Source of the DNA: Pontibacterium granulatum
GTDB lineage: Bacteria; Pseudomonadota; Gammaproteobacteria; Pseudomonadales; Balneatricaceae
NCBI RefSeq assembly: GCF_029961155.1
Contig: NZ_JASBRH010000028.1
Coordinates: 1-52,512, forward strand
Reading direction: 5' to 3'
DNA: 52,512 nt
Shown piece after piece: positions 17,048-26,256 of this stretch (position 1 is its first letter; every line of letters begins with the position of its first letter). Under the pieces are notes generated by a model, which did not search any database, was not told where the DNA came from, and saw only the letters and a list, made by a program, of their open reading frames with translations. The translations under genes and the position numbers were made by a program.

Positions 17048-18943
17048 TTACTTGGTTACACCCGCTTCTGCCATCAGCTCGGTAATCTCAGGCAGAATGC
17101 TTTCGTCATCGATTGTTGACGGCATCTTGTACTCTTCCTGAGCGGCGATCTTACGCAGGATTGCGCGCAGGATCTTGCCGGAACGGGTTTTCGGCAGACG
17201 TTGAACAACCAGAGCTCGACGGAAGCAGGCCAGTGCACCCACCTGGTCACGGACCATCTGGACCAGCTCTTTTTCCAGTTGTTCCTCTTCGATCTCTTCG
17301 CCCGCTTTCAGGACGATCAGACCAACAGGCAACTGACCTTTCAGCTCGTCATTCACACCGATCACCGCACATTCGGCAACCGCAGGGTGTGCAGATACGA
17401 CCTCTTCCATCTCCCCGGTCGACAAACGGTGGCCGGATACGTTGATCACGTCATCGGTACGACCGGTGATGTATACGTAACCATCGTCGTCTTTATAACC
17501 ACCGTCACCGGTGTGGTAGTACCCCGGGAAGGCTTCCAGGTAGGAGCTTACGTAGCGGTCATTGTTGTTCCAGATGCTCCATGCCACGCCCGGAGGCATC
17601 GGCAGCTTCACGCAGATATTACCCGCTTCACCGGCTTCTACATCAGTACCATCGCCATCAAGCACACGGATGTCGTAACCAGGAATCGGTTTGTTGGTAG
17701 AGCCCAGACGTGCTTCTGACGGATTGTCCCAGCCCATCATCGGTGCAGTCATTGGCCAGCCGGTCTCGGTCTGCCACCAGTGGTCGATCACCGGTACTTT
17801 CAGCAGATCGGACAACCAGTGATAGGTGGAGGAGTCCAGCTTCTCACCTGCTACAAAAATCCACTTCAGGCTATCGAGGTTATATTTCTGAGACAGCGCA
17901 CCTTCCGGGTCTTCCTTACGGATCGCACGGAACGCAGTTGGCGCACAGAACATGGAGTTCACGCCGTACTCTTCGATCACACGCCAGAATGTACCCGCAT
18001 CCGGGTTCTTGATTGGCTTACCTTCAAAGAAGATTGCACTACAACCGCCCATCAGGGGGCCATAAACGATGAAGGAGTGCCCTACAACCCAACCGATATC
18101 GGACGCGCCCCACCATACATCGCCTGCTTCCATGCCATATACGTTATTCAGTGCGTAGCGCAGCGCCACTGCATGACCACCGTTGTCACGCACGATACCT
18201 TTTGGCTGTCCGGTAGTCCCGGAGGTATAGAGGATATAGAGCGGATCTGAACCTTTAACTGCTACGCACTCTGCCGGCTCAACGCCTTCCTGCACTTGAT
18301 ACCAATCCAGATCACGTGCGTTGTTCATGTCCGCTTTCAGGACATCACGCTGACACACAATGGTGTTTTTAGGCTTATGCGTTGCTAAGTCGATCGCCTG
18401 ATCCACCAGCGGCTTGTAAGCGATCTTCTTGTCGAACTCGATACCGCAGGACGCGGTCAGGATCATTTTCGGATTGGCGTCGTCGATACGGATCGCCATT
18501 TCGTGTGGTGCAAAGCCACCAAATACGACAGAGTGAACGGCGCCCAAACGAGCACATGCCAGCATCGCGACTGCCGCTTCCGGAATCATCGGCATGTAGA
18601 TCAGAACAGTATCGCCCTTTTCGATACCTTGTGCTTTCAGAGCACCGGCGAAACGGGATACGCGATCCAGCAGCTGGTCGTAGGTGATCGCTTCTTTGGT
18701 ACCGCCGGTCGCGGGAGAGTCATAATAGAGGGCAACCTGCTCACCACGGCCATTTTCCACGTGGTAATCCAGTGCCAGGTAGCAGCTGTTCAGCTCACCG
18801 TCCGGGTACCAGCTGTAGGTGCCAAAATCGGTTTTGCTCAGAATGGTTTCTGGTTTTTTGAACCAGGCGATGCGGTCAACCTGCCCCGCCCAATAGGCTT
18901 CCGTGTTATCCAGGGCAGCCTGATATTCATCGTTGTATCCCAT
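17048..18943 (-). CDS. prpE: Propionyl-CoA synthetase (acetyl-CoA synthetase-like)
   Basis: A 631-residue acyl-adenylate-forming enzyme of the AcsA/PrpE group that converts propionate (possibly also acetate or isobutyrate), ATP and CoA to acyl-CoA. It has the P-loop-like YTSGTTGQPKG, the GWVVGHSFIVYGPL segment and WWQTETGWP. The C-terminal PKTRSGK carries catalytic lysine K590, whose acetylation controls family members. Length and sequence style match PrpE better than acetyl-CoA synthetase. GAGG stands nine bases before the ATG. It is the last gene of the mms operon, whose pathway ends in propionyl-CoA, so it may feed the same pool from free propionate. The 150-bp gap to mmsB holds a CGCCCCA/TGGGGCG hairpin. 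Confidence 0.92.
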   Translation of the reverse strand: MGYNDEYQAALDNTEAYWAGQVDRIAWFKKPETILSKTDFGTYSWYPDGELNSCYLALDYHVENGRGEQVALYYDSPATGGTKEAITYDQLLDRVSRFAGALKAQGIEKGDTVLIYMPMIPEAAVAMLACARLGAVHSVVFGGFAPHEMAIRIDDANPKMILTASCGIEFDKKIAYKPLVDQAIDLATHKPKNTIVCQRDVLKADMNNARDLDWYQVQEGVEPAECVAVKGSDPLYILYTSGTTGQPKGIVRDNGGHAVALRYALNNVYGMEAGDVWWGASDIGWVVGHSFIVYGPLMGGCSAIFFEGKPIKNPDAGTFWRVIEEYGVNSMFCAPTAFRAIRKEDPEGALSQKYNLDSLKWIFVAGEKLDSSTYHWLSDLLKVPVIDHWWQTETGWPMTAPMMGWDNPSEARLGSTNKPIPGYDIRVLDGDGTDVEAGEAGNICVKLPMPPGVAWSIWNNNDRYVSSYLEAFPGYYHTGDGGYKDDDGYVYITGRTDDVINVSGHRLSTGEMEEVVSAHPAVAECAVIGVNDELKGQLPVGLIVLKAGEEIEEEQLEKELVQMVRDQVGALACFRRALVVQRLPKTRSGKILRAILRKIAAQEEYKMPSTIDDESILPEITELMAEAGVTK

Positions 18944-19044
18944 TGTTCAACCTCGTTTATTTTTTTTATCGGGTTGGCACTGCGGCTAGATGGCGCCTCC
19001 TGCCTGAGAGAACGCCCCGACAGTGCCGCGAGGAACTGTCTGCC

Positions 19045-19061
19045 CGCCCCAGTTTGGGGCG
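19045..19061. other. Intercistronic hairpin mmsB-prpE
   Basis: CGCCCCA-GTT-TGGGGCG is a 7-bp GC-rich stem in the 150-bp spacer. No T-run follows on the minus strand, so an mRNA-stability or partial-attenuation role is as likely as termination. Confidence 0.4.
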
Positions 19062-19094
19062 AGCATGTATTGTAGTTATTCTGTGGAGAACTGC

Positions 19095-19985
19095 TTACTG
19101 ATCCTGATACAGACGCAGGATGCTGGAGAAGTCCAGGCCACCGTTACCTTTGGCTTTATGCAGGTTGTACAGTGCACGCGCCTGTGACCCCATTGGGGTT
19201 GGAGAAGCGCTCTGCTGGCTCAGGTCCATCGCCAGACCGAGGTCCTTGTACATCAGATCTACCTGGAAGCCGCCCTGGTAATTGTTAGAGGACGGCACAC
19301 CTTCCATTACGCCTGGAACCGGGTTGTACACCTGCAGCGCCCAGTTGTTACCGGAGCTCTGCTTCATGATTTCGGACAGTACCGCTGGATCCATACCGTT
19401 CTTGATACCCATATTCAGGGCTTCAGCAGTACCCGCCATCAGGATGGATAGCATCATGTTGTTACATGCTTTTGCAATCTGCCCCGCACCGTTATCACCG
19501 GCGTGGAATATGTTCTTACCCATGCAGTCCAGAATTGGCTTCGCCTTGCTGAACTGCTCATCGCTACCGCCCACCATGAAGGCCAACGTGCCTGCTACCG
19601 CACCACCAACGCCGCCGGATACCGGTGCATCGATAAAGCTGATACCACGCTCAGCACCTACAGCGGCTACGCGCTTTGCAGTTTCTGCATCAATCGTAGA
19701 GGAATCGATGATCAGTGCACCGTCAGCAACCACGTCGAACAGTGGCTCATCACCGGTCACAAACAGACCTTCTACATGCTTACCCGCGGGCAGCATAGAA
19801 ACTACGAATTCGGAATCTTTTGCAGCATCTGCTGCAGATGCCGCAGCCTGGCCGCCTTCGGCAACCACTTTCTGAATTGCATCCTGGGACAGGTCGAACG
19901 CTTTAACCGAATGACCTGCTTTCACCAGATTGATCGCCATTGGGCCACCCATGTTGCCCAGACCAATAAAACCGATTGTTGCCAT
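19095..19985 (-). CDS. mmsB: 3-hydroxyisobutyrate dehydrogenase
   Basis: Oxidises 3-hydroxyisobutyrate to methylmalonate semialdehyde with NAD in valine breakdown. The 296-residue protein is full length. It has the dinucleotide motif GLGNMG at 8-13, the substrate loop DAPVSGGVGGAVAGTL around 119-133, and catalytic K172 in GQIAKACNN. The C-terminal all-helical domain is present. The start has AAGGG upstream. It lies between the hydrolase that makes its substrate and prpE, in the order expected for a valine operon. A 111-base spacer to the hydrolase contains a GCGGCAT/ATGCCGC hairpin at 20035-20051. Confidence 0.95.
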   Translation of the reverse strand: MATIGFIGLGNMGGPMAINLVKAGHSVKAFDLSQDAIQKVVAEGGQAAASAADAAKDSEFVVSMLPAGKHVEGLFVTGDEPLFDVVADGALIIDSSTIDAETAKRVAAVGAERGISFIDAPVSGGVGGAVAGTLAFMVGGSDEQFSKAKPILDCMGKNIFHAGDNGAGQIAKACNNMMLSILMAGTAEALNMGIKNGMDPAVLSEIMKQSSGNNWALQVYNPVPGVMEGVPSSNNYQGGFQVDLMYKDLGLAMDLSQQSASPTPMGSQARALYNLHKAKGNGGLDFSSILRLYQDQ

Positions 19986-20034
19986 ATCTCTAGCCCTTTT
20001 TATCTTTATTCGTTAAGAAAGCGACGCCTTGCGC

Positions 20035-20051
20035 GCGGCATGAGATGCCGC
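20035..20051. other. Intercistronic hairpin hydrolase-mmsB
   Basis: GCGGCAT-GAG-ATGCCGC, a perfect 7-bp stem in the spacer upstream of mmsB. No T-run follows. Confidence 0.4.
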
Positions 20052-20096
20052 TTTCCGGACCAAAACTGCGTCCTGTTTATCCCTTTTATCTCTTTC

Positions 20097-21194
20097 TTAC
20101 AGACCCGCCAGTGGGTTGTTCTCCCACGGAGAGACAAAGAACTCGTTCACTTTGTCCTGATCAACTTCAGCCAACGTGCTGTAGGTCCACTGAGGGTTAC
20201 CACATTTATCAACCAGCAATGCACGTACGCCTTCCGGGAACTCACGATGCTTACAGCACTGTACAGACAGCACCAGCTCGGCGTTGAACACCTCTTTCAG
20301 CGACATGTGCTTGGTCACGTCCAGCTGCTTCTGAATCAGATTGATTGCCAACGGACTGCCGTGACTGATCGCTTTCTGCGCTTTGATAACCCACTTGTCT
20401 TCGGATTCTTCCGCCAGCAGCGTTTCAACGATCTCTTCCACACTGTCCTGATCGGTCACACGCTGGATCAATTCGAAGTTGTCCTGCACCGGAGATTTGC
20501 CATCGAACTGCGGCTGAGATTCATCTTCCAGGTCACGCAGTACACGGTTAACCGCGGCGTTAGCGTTACCGTCCCAGCTCTCGGACTGCAGACGCTCAAC
20601 CATCACTTCGCGCAGCTCACCTGCAACAAATCGATCCGCCAACCCCAGGAACAGGGCATCCGCTGCATTCATGCGGTTACCGGTCAGCCCCAGAAATAAG
20701 CCGGTACGGCCCGGCATATGGTTGAGGAACCAACTGCCACCTACGTCCGGATACAGGCCGATGGTCACTTCCGGCATCGCCATATGCGTCGTTTCGGTAA
20801 CGACACGATGGCTACAGCCGTTCATCAACCCCATGCCACCGCCCATCACAATGCCGTTGCCCCAGCAGATAATCGGTTTCGGGTAGGTGTGGATGGTGTA
20901 GTCAAGCGTGTACTCGCGGGTGAAGAAGTCTTCCGGGAAGGAGGCGTCACCTTCGCCAGCCATCGCTTTGTAGAGGTTTACAACGTCACCGCCAGCACAG
21001 AATGCTTTCTCACCGGCGCTGTCCAGAATAACGGCAACAACGCTGTCATCATCTTTCCAGGCATCCAGTTTAGGCTGGATCTCATCGATCATATCCAGCG
21101 TCAGTGCGTTCAGGGAGCGCTCCGCATTCAGGCGTACTTCAACAATTTTTTTGCCATCCTGCGTAGGGAATTCGTTAAACAGTACTGAGCTCAT
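20097..21194 (-). CDS. 3-hydroxyisobutyryl-CoA hydrolase
   Basis: A 365-residue crotonase-fold thioesterase that releases 3-hydroxyisobutyrate from its CoA ester, the committed hydrolysis of the valine pathway. The oxyanion-hole segments AFCAGGDVV (about 64-72) and MGGGMGLMNGCSHRV are present. So is the family-specific MPEVTIGLYPDVGGSWFL with its catalytic Glu and Asp. Length and the extended C-terminus separate it from ordinary enoyl-CoA hydratases. AAGGAA precedes the ATG. Flanked by the hydratase that makes its substrate and by mmsB that uses its product. Confidence 0.94.
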   Translation of the reverse strand: MSSVLFNEFPTQDGKKIVEVRLNAERSLNALTLDMIDEIQPKLDAWKDDDSVVAVILDSAGEKAFCAGGDVVNLYKAMAGEGDASFPEDFFTREYTLDYTIHTYPKPIICWGNGIVMGGGMGLMNGCSHRVVTETTHMAMPEVTIGLYPDVGGSWFLNHMPGRTGLFLGLTGNRMNAADALFLGLADRFVAGELREVMVERLQSESWDGNANAAVNRVLRDLEDESQPQFDGKSPVQDNFELIQRVTDQDSVEEIVETLLAEESEDKWVIKAQKAISHGSPLAINLIQKQLDVTKHMSLKEVFNAELVLSVQCCKHREFPEGVRALLVDKCGNPQWTYSTLAEVDQDKVNEFFVSPWENNPLAGL

Positions 21195-21279
21195 CGTCTG
21201 TTCCTTGTTTATTGCTTATGCGGGTATCCCCAAGGACGCCCCGCATTGATCACCTTCGTATAGGGAATTGGTACGCCTT

Positions 21280-21296
21280 GGAGCTTTCTTAGCTCC
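21280..21296. other. Intercistronic hairpin hydratase-hydrolase
   Basis: GGAGCT-TTCTT-AGCTCC, a short perfect stem ten bases after the hydratase stop codon. It is one of a series of stems in the spacers of this operon. Confidence 0.35.
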
Positions 21297-21305
21297 TTTG
21301 GGTGA

Positions 21306-22082
21306 TTACTTGTTCTTCCACTCAGGTGCACGCTTCTTCAGGAACGCGTTTACACCTTCTTTCTGATCTTCGGTGTGGAACAGATCCACAAACAGTTCGC
21401 GCTCCATGATGTAACCTGCATCCCAGTGGTTGGTGCGGTTGTTCTGGATCAGCTGTTTACATGCAGCGACAGCCGTTGGGCTCTGCTGCTCAACCGCTTT
21501 GGCCATCTCCATCGCGCGTTCGAAAGACTGACCGGTAGGCACCAGCTCTTCCACCAGACCGATCTCTTTCGCCAGCGGTGCTTTGATACGCTCACCGCAC
21601 AGGATCAGACGCTTGGTCCAGCCTTCGCCAACCAGCATGGTCAGGTTCTGAGTACCGCCTGCACATGGCAGCAGGCCTACTTTCGCTTCTGGCAGCGCCA
21701 TCTGCGCCTGCTCTTCAGCTACACGGATATCACATGCCAGCGCCACTTCCAGACCGCCTCCCATCGCAAAGCCGTTGATGGCTGCGATAGACACACCACG
21801 GAAACGGGACAGGGTTTCGAACGCTTCACCGAAGTAACGCGCCATGTCACGTGCTACCGCGCGGTCACCGTCAGCGAACAGGTTCAGGTCAGCACCTGCA
21901 GAGAAGAACTTCTCGCTGGTCGAACGGATCACCAGTGCGTAGATCTCTTTGTCCTGGTTCAGTTCTTCAACCACCACGGCCAGACCTTTCAGACTGTCTT
22001 CAGTCCAGGTGTTTGCTGGCGGGTTGTTCATGGTGATAACAGCGGTATGGCCCTGTTTCTCTACAATCAGCTTATCGGTCAT
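21306..22082 (-). CDS. Enoyl-CoA hydratase (probable methacrylyl-CoA hydratase)
   Basis: A 258-residue crotonase. Both catalytic glutamates are visible, in MGGGLEVALACD and MALPEAKVGLLPCAGG. The oxyanion-hole region FFSAGADLNLF is near residue 60. In the mms operon it would hydrate methacrylyl-CoA to 3-hydroxyisobutyryl-CoA, and possibly tiglyl-CoA for isoleucine. GGAG stands upstream of the ATG. The order dehydrogenase, hydratase, hydrolase, dehydrogenase follows the chemical order of the valine pathway. The product specificity is inferred from position. Confidence 0.92.
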   Translation of the reverse strand: MTDKLIVEKQGHTAVITMNNPPANTWTEDSLKGLAVVVEELNQDKEIYALVIRSTSEKFFSAGADLNLFADGDRAVARDMARYFGEAFETLSRFRGVSIAAINGFAMGGGLEVALACDIRVAEEQAQMALPEAKVGLLPCAGGTQNLTMLVGEGWTKRLILCGERIKAPLAKEIGLVEELVPTGQSFERAMEMAKAVEQQSPTAVAACKQLIQNNRTNHWDAGYIMERELFVDLFHTEDQKEGVNAFLKKRAPEWKNK

Positions 22083-22127
22083 CTTATATCTCCAATTCTT
22101 TTCCGAGGATCCGAGGAGTTAGCGATT

Positions 22128-22190
22128 AAGTCCGAGACTTTCTCTGCCTTGATCTCGAGTTGCTCTGAAAGCCAGAGTCGTTTCGGACTT
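22128..22190. other. Long intercistronic stem-loop, dehydrogenase-hydratase
   Basis: Outer arms AAGTCCGA (22128-22135) and TCGGACTT (22183-22190) are perfectly complementary. They enclose a second stem, CTCTG-AAAGC-CAGAG. The structure nearly fills the 120-bp spacer. No T-run follows. Confidence 0.5.
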
Positions 22191-22202
22191 ATTCACTGAC
22201 TC

Positions 22203-23360
22203 CTATAACAGATCCGCAGCGTCCTGCATCAGCACACGACGTGCGACGATGACGCGCATAATTTCGTTGGTACCTTCCAGAATTCGGTGCACGCGATTGT
22301 CACGTACGTAACGCTCCATCGGATACTCTTTGATGTAGCCGTTACCACCGAAAATCTGCAGTGCTTCGTCTGCAACATTAAAGCCCACATCGGTTGCAAA
22401 ACGTTTTGCCATGGCGCAGTACGCGGTCTTGTCCGCATGGCCCGCATCCAGTTTAGACGCAGCCAGGCGCACCATCTGACGCGCAGCCACCAGCTCGGTG
22501 GTCATGTCTGCGATCTTGAACTGCAGTGCCTGGAAGTTGGCCAGCTCTTTACCAAACTGCTTGCGCTCATGCATGTAGTCACGTGCGCGGTTCAGTGCAG
22601 CCTGCGCAGTGCCGATGGAACAGGTCGCGATGTTGATGCGACCGCCATCCAGGCCCTTCATTGCAATCTTGAAGCCGTCGCCTTCGTTACCCAGCAAAGC
22701 AGATGCTGGTACGACGACGTCTTCAAAGGTAATCATTCGGGTTGGCTGGCTGTTCCAGCCCATTTTGTCCTCTTTACGGCCATATACGATGCCTTCAGAT
22801 TTGGCATCAACCGCAAATGCGGAGATCCCTTTCGGACCGTCTTCGCCGGTACGCGCCATCACCACCAATACATCGGTACTGCCCGCGCCGGAGATGAAGA
22901 TCTTGGAACCGTTGAGGATATAGTTGTCGCCTTCACGACGTGCAGTCGTTTTCAGGGACGCGGCGTCTGACCCGGCATTCGGCTCGGTCAGACAGTAGGA
23001 TGCCAGCTTCTGGCCAGCGGTCAGCTCAGGGCACCACTGTTGACGGGTATCTTCGTTACCGAAGTCCGCAATCATCCAGGTTGCCATGTTGTGGATAGTG
23101 ATGAACGCGGTGGTCGAGGTGCAGCCCATAGCCAGTTGTTCAAAAATAATGCTGGCATCGAGGCGGCTCAAGCCTAACCCGCCTACGTCCTCCGGTGAAT
23201 AAAGGCCACAAAAGCCCATTTCACCCGCGGCACGCAGTACGTCTACCGGGAAAGTCTGTTCCTGATCCCATTCGGCGGCATGGGGTTCAAATTCGTTTTG
23301 TGCAAAAGCACGGGCCATGTCGGCGAATGCAATCTGGTCTTCGTTCAGCTCGAAATCCAT
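22203..23360 (-). CDS. Acyl-CoA dehydrogenase (probable isobutyryl/2-methylbutyryl-CoA dehydrogenase)
   Basis: A 385-residue FAD enzyme that would introduce the double bond into isobutyryl-CoA or 2-methylbutyryl-CoA and pass electrons to ETF. The three standard parts are present. CLTEPNAGSDAASLKT lines the flavin. The catalytic base lies in LEGTNEIMR at E362, the position used by short- and branched-chain dehydrogenases other than isovaleryl-CoA dehydrogenase. AGGAGAG precedes the ATG. Second gene of the mms operon, with 84 bases to mmsA. Electron acceptor EtfBA is encoded at the left end of the window. Exact chain preference cannot be read from sequence. Confidence 0.93.
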   Translation of the reverse strand: MDFELNEDQIAFADMARAFAQNEFEPHAAEWDQEQTFPVDVLRAAGEMGFCGLYSPEDVGGLGLSRLDASIIFEQLAMGCTSTTAFITIHNMATWMIADFGNEDTRQQWCPELTAGQKLASYCLTEPNAGSDAASLKTTARREGDNYILNGSKIFISGAGSTDVLVVMARTGEDGPKGISAFAVDAKSEGIVYGRKEDKMGWNSQPTRMITFEDVVVPASALLGNEGDGFKIAMKGLDGGRINIATCSIGTAQAALNRARDYMHERKQFGKELANFQALQFKIADMTTELVAARQMVRLAASKLDAGHADKTAYCAMAKRFATDVGFNVADEALQIFGGNGYIKEYPMERYVRDNRVHRILEGTNEIMRVIVARRVLMQDAADLL

Positions 23361-23444
23361 CGCTCTCTCCTGATGAAAGGGAGTCGCGACATGTTAGCTA
23401 TGTCGCGCTCCCTTTTTCATTCTTGTTATATTGTCTGGTACGAA

Positions 23445-24938
23445 TTACTTCAGATTGATAGTGGTGTTCACACCGGTGTCGATATCATCTTCGAACCAAC
23501 GTGCAGTTACAGTCTTGGTCTCGGTGTAGAAGCGAACAGCCTGTTTACCGTAAGCGTGCTGGTCACCGTAGAAAGACTTACGCCAGCCGGTGAAGGAGAA
23601 CATTGGCAGAGGCACAGGTACTGGTACGTTGATACCCACCTGACCAACCTTGATCTCGTGCTGGTACTTACGCGCTGCGGCACCGGAAGAGGTGAACATA
23701 GACGTGCCGTTACCGTATGGGTTTTCGTTGATCAGCTCGATCGCTTCTTCCAGCGTGTCTACTTCCAGCGCGATCAGAACAGGACCAAAGATCTCTTCCT
23801 GGTAGATGGACATGTCACGTGTTACACCGCGGAACATGGTTGGGCCAACCCAGTTACCGTCCGGGTAACCTTCAACTACAACATCTGAACCATCAAGGAT
23901 ACATTCTGCACCGGCATCTTTACCCTGTTGAATGAAGTCCAGCACACGTTCACGGGCCTGAGGATTGATCTGAGGACCGTAACCCGCTTCTGGATCATCC
24001 CACGCGCCTGGGCGAACTTTTGCCAGGGCATCGCGCACTTCAGGGATCCACTCGCGTGCTTCACCCACAAAGACTGCAACGGAGATCGCCATGCAGCGCT
24101 GGCCTGCTGCACCTACAGATGCACCTGCAATGCTGTTAACAACCTGGTTTTTAGATGCATCCGGCATTACAACCATGTGGTTCTTCGCACCAGCAAACGC
24201 CTGTACGCGTTTCATGTGGTCGGTACCGGTGCGGTAGATGTGCTCACCTACAGCTACGGAACCTACGAAGGAAATAGCTGGAGTGTCTTTGTGAGTCAGC
24301 AGCTGGTTTACAACATCTTTGGTACCGTGAACGATCTGCAGCAGACCGTCTGGCGCGCCCGCTTCTTTGAACAGCTCTGCAAGACGCATCGGCGTCAGTG
24401 GATCCTGCTCGGATGGTTTCAGTACGAACGTGTTACCGCACGCGATCGCCATTGGGAACATCCACAGTGGGATCATCGCCGGGAAGTTGAAAGGAGTGAT
24501 ACCGACACACACACCCAGAGGCTGAGTGATGCTGTAGCAGTCGATCTTACGGGCGACGTTTTCTACGGTTTCACCCATGGACAGAGATGCAATGTTGCAC
24601 GCGTGTTCTACCACTTCGATACCACGCCACACGTCACCTTTCGCATCTTCGAAAGTCTTACCGGTTTCCTGCGCCAGCAGGGTCGCAATTTCGTCGTGGT
24701 TTTCTTTCAGCAGCGCCTGGTAGCGCAGCATCAGACGTGCACGCTCACCAACCGGGGTTTCTTTCCAGGTTTCGAAAGCAGTCTTAGCTGCTTCTACTGC
24801 GCGCTCTACTTCCGCTTCAGTTGCACATGGAACCTGTGCCAGTACTTCCTGAGTCGCCGGGTTGGTTACCGGAATCAGGTTCTGGGATTCACTCTGAACT
24901 AATTCGCCGTTGATCAGGAGAGGGACTTGCTGAGTCAT
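23445..24938 (-). CDS. mmsA: Methylmalonate-semialdehyde dehydrogenase (CoA-acylating)
   Basis: Converts methylmalonate semialdehyde, NAD and CoA to propionyl-CoA, CO2 and NADH, the last step of valine breakdown. The 497-residue protein has the aldehyde-dehydrogenase nucleotide region ([19 protein letters not shown], about 144-162). Catalytic cysteine C282 lies in [11 protein letters not shown], where other aldehyde dehydrogenases have GQ-C-CA variants. The MmsA-type C-terminus is present. First gene of a six-gene operon running to prpE. The divergent AraC-type gene is the likely regulator. The 163-bp gap holds a CGTGAT/ATCACG inverted repeat and a copy of the recurring 18-bp motif. Confidence 0.96.
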   Translation of the reverse strand: MTQQVPLLINGELVQSESQNLIPVTNPATQEVLAQVPCATEAEVERAVEAAKTAFETWKETPVGERARLMLRYQALLKENHDEIATLLAQETGKTFEDAKGDVWRGIEVVEHACNIASLSMGETVENVARKIDCYSITQPLGVCVGITPFNFPAMIPLWMFPMAIACGNTFVLKPSEQDPLTPMRLAELFKEAGAPDGLLQIVHGTKDVVNQLLTHKDTPAISFVGSVAVGEHIYRTGTDHMKRVQAFAGAKNHMVVMPDASKNQVVNSIAGASVGAAGQRCMAISVAVFVGEAREWIPEVRDALAKVRPGAWDDPEAGYGPQINPQARERVLDFIQQGKDAGAECILDGSDVVVEGYPDGNWVGPTMFRGVTRDMSIYQEEIFGPVLIALEVDTLEEAIELINENPYGNGTSMFTSSGAAARKYQHEIKVGQVGINVPVPVPLPMFSFTGWRKSFYGDQHAYGKQAVRFYTETKTVTARWFEDDIDTGVNTTINLK

Positions 24939-24987
24939 CGCTTTGATACCTAGTTAGTTTTTGTTATTCGTCTTTTGTTCTTTGTTA

Positions 24988-25010
24988 CGTGATGGTTAAG
25001 TTGTATCACG
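24988..25010. promoter_or_regulatory. Inverted repeat in the mmsA-mmsR intergenic region
   Basis: CGTGAT and ATCACG are separated by 11 bases and lie about 50 bp upstream of mmsA. It is a candidate operator for MmsR or another regulator; there is no direct evidence. Confidence 0.35.
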
Positions 25011-25068
25011 CAGTTCTGAACTTCAGGATTGATAATCTTGTCTTATTGATGGACTATATTGCGATTCA

Positions 25069-25086
25069 TTAGGTAATTTCCCTTAT
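25069..25086 (-). promoter_or_regulatory. Recurrent motif ATAAGGGAAATTACCTAA between mmsA and mmsR
   Basis: Minus-strand copy with three or four differences from the ETF-QO and SDR copies. It ends 16 bases before the mmsR start and lies about 130 bp upstream of mmsA. On the plus strand the same DNA reads TTCCCTTATACAT and could also be the mmsR -10 region. Confidence 0.35.
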
Positions 25087-25101
25087 ACATAGGTCGCATC
25101 C

Positions 25102-26016
25102 ATGAGTACCCCATCAAGCTGGCCACTGCCACCGGAAAGCATCCGCTTTGTTATTCCGCACCGCGTCATTTCTGAACTGGCCAACCATCCGCTCAGTAGC
25201 GGCCTATACCCGCTCGGCATAGGCTATTACCGCCAAGCGTCAGGGCATCACATGGAGCGTGACAGTCACGATGACAATCTGCTGATCTATTGCCTTGATG
25301 GAGAAGGAGAATTGGAGATTGAGGGGCAAAAGCACCGAGTCAGACCCGGTGACATATTGTTAATTCCCAGAGGTATTCAACATGCCTACAAAGCACGTCC
25401 TAGCAATCCCTGGACGATCTACTGGACCCACTTTCACGGCCATCACGCGGCAGATTTCATCCAGCATATTGCAGTGCGAAAAAGCGGTCAAAACCAACTG
25501 ATCATCCCGATCGGCATCCACTCACGACTGGCAAGTGACTTTGAGGCACTGCTGGAAGCACGGGAATCTACTTACAACATTAATGCATATATCTGCGCTG
25601 CAAACCAACTACGCCAGATCCTCTCCCACATCGCCCTCCTGCAGCCGCTGGCACGCCACAAACAGTCAGGGGACGGGCTAGATATCGAGCGCGTTCACAG
25701 CTTGATGCAGGCTAGGATTCATGAACAACTGGACCTGGATACCCTGGCTGAAACGGTGAACCTGTCCAAGTATCACTTTGTGAAGAAATACAAAGAGATC
25801 ACCGGCACCACACCGATCAACCACTTTATCCAGCTGAAAATAGAGCGTGCCTGCCACCTGCTGGACACCACCAACAACCATGTGAACGAAATCGCGTTTT
25901 CTGTGGGGTATGAAGATGCCTATTACTTTTCACGCATCTTCAAAAAGCTGATGGGAGTATCACCCAGCCAGTACCGCAAGATGCGTACCGGCGCTTATCC
26001 GTACAAAGGAAACTGA
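25102..26016 (+). CDS. mmsR: AraC-family regulator of the mms operon
   Basis: A 304-residue regulator with an N-terminal cupin-like ligand domain (about 35-125; DGEGELEIEGQKHRVRPGDILLIPRG). The C-terminal double HTH (about 205-300) includes LDTLAETVNLSKYHFVKKYKEITG and the AraC signature NEIAFSVGYEDAYYFSRIFKK. It resembles MmsR, the activator of mmsAB in Pseudomonas, and is divergent from mmsA, so that role is the natural inference. There is no obvious strong ribosome site. A compound stem-loop follows 15 bases after the stop. Confidence 0.88.
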   Translation: MSTPSSWPLPPESIRFVIPHRVISELANHPLSSGLYPLGIGYYRQASGHHMERDSHDDNLLIYCLDGEGELEIEGQKHRVRPGDILLIPRGIQHAYKARPSNPWTIYWTHFHGHHAADFIQHIAVRKSGQNQLIIPIGIHSRLASDFEALLEARESTYNINAYICAANQLRQILSHIALLQPLARHKQSGDGLDIERVHSLMQARIHEQLDLDTLAETVNLSKYHFVKKYKEITGTTPINHFIQLKIERACHLLDTTNNHVNEIAFSVGYEDAYYFSRIFKKLMGVSPSQYRKMRTGAYPYKGN

Positions 26017-26030
26017 TGTTAAATATTGCT

Positions 26031-26079
26031 TTGTAGGGCACCCCTTCAGGGTGCCGGTAGCCTGAAGGCTACCCTACAA
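26031..26079. repeat. REP-like cruciform element
   Basis: Outer arms TTGTAGGG and CCCTACAA enclose two stems: CACCC-CTTCA-GGGTG and GGTAGCC-TGAA-GGCTACC. The result is a three-way junction of 49 bp between the convergent mmsR and thiolase genes. It has the style of dispersed extragenic palindromic repeats. No second full copy was seen in this window. Confidence 0.6.
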
Positions 26080-26133
26080 GGTTACGTTGCTCTGCCAGGT
26101 AGGTCCGCTATCCGCACGATACCTAAACGAGAA

Positions 26134-26161
26134 AGCCGGGTGGCCAACGACACACCCGGCT
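26134..26161 (-). terminator. Terminator-like hairpin after the thiolase gene
   Basis: AGCCGGGTG pairs with CACCCGGCT (9 bp). On the minus strand it is followed by a short T-rich stretch, TTCTCGTTT. It lies about 95 bases after the thiolase stop. Confidence 0.6.
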
Positions 26162-26256
26162 GGAGAGAAAAGCGGATTCGTAACACCTATCTTGAAAAGG
26201 CCACCGCCCCTTCTGATAGCCATCGCCCGTTCCGTGGGACGGTAAATTTTACAGGT

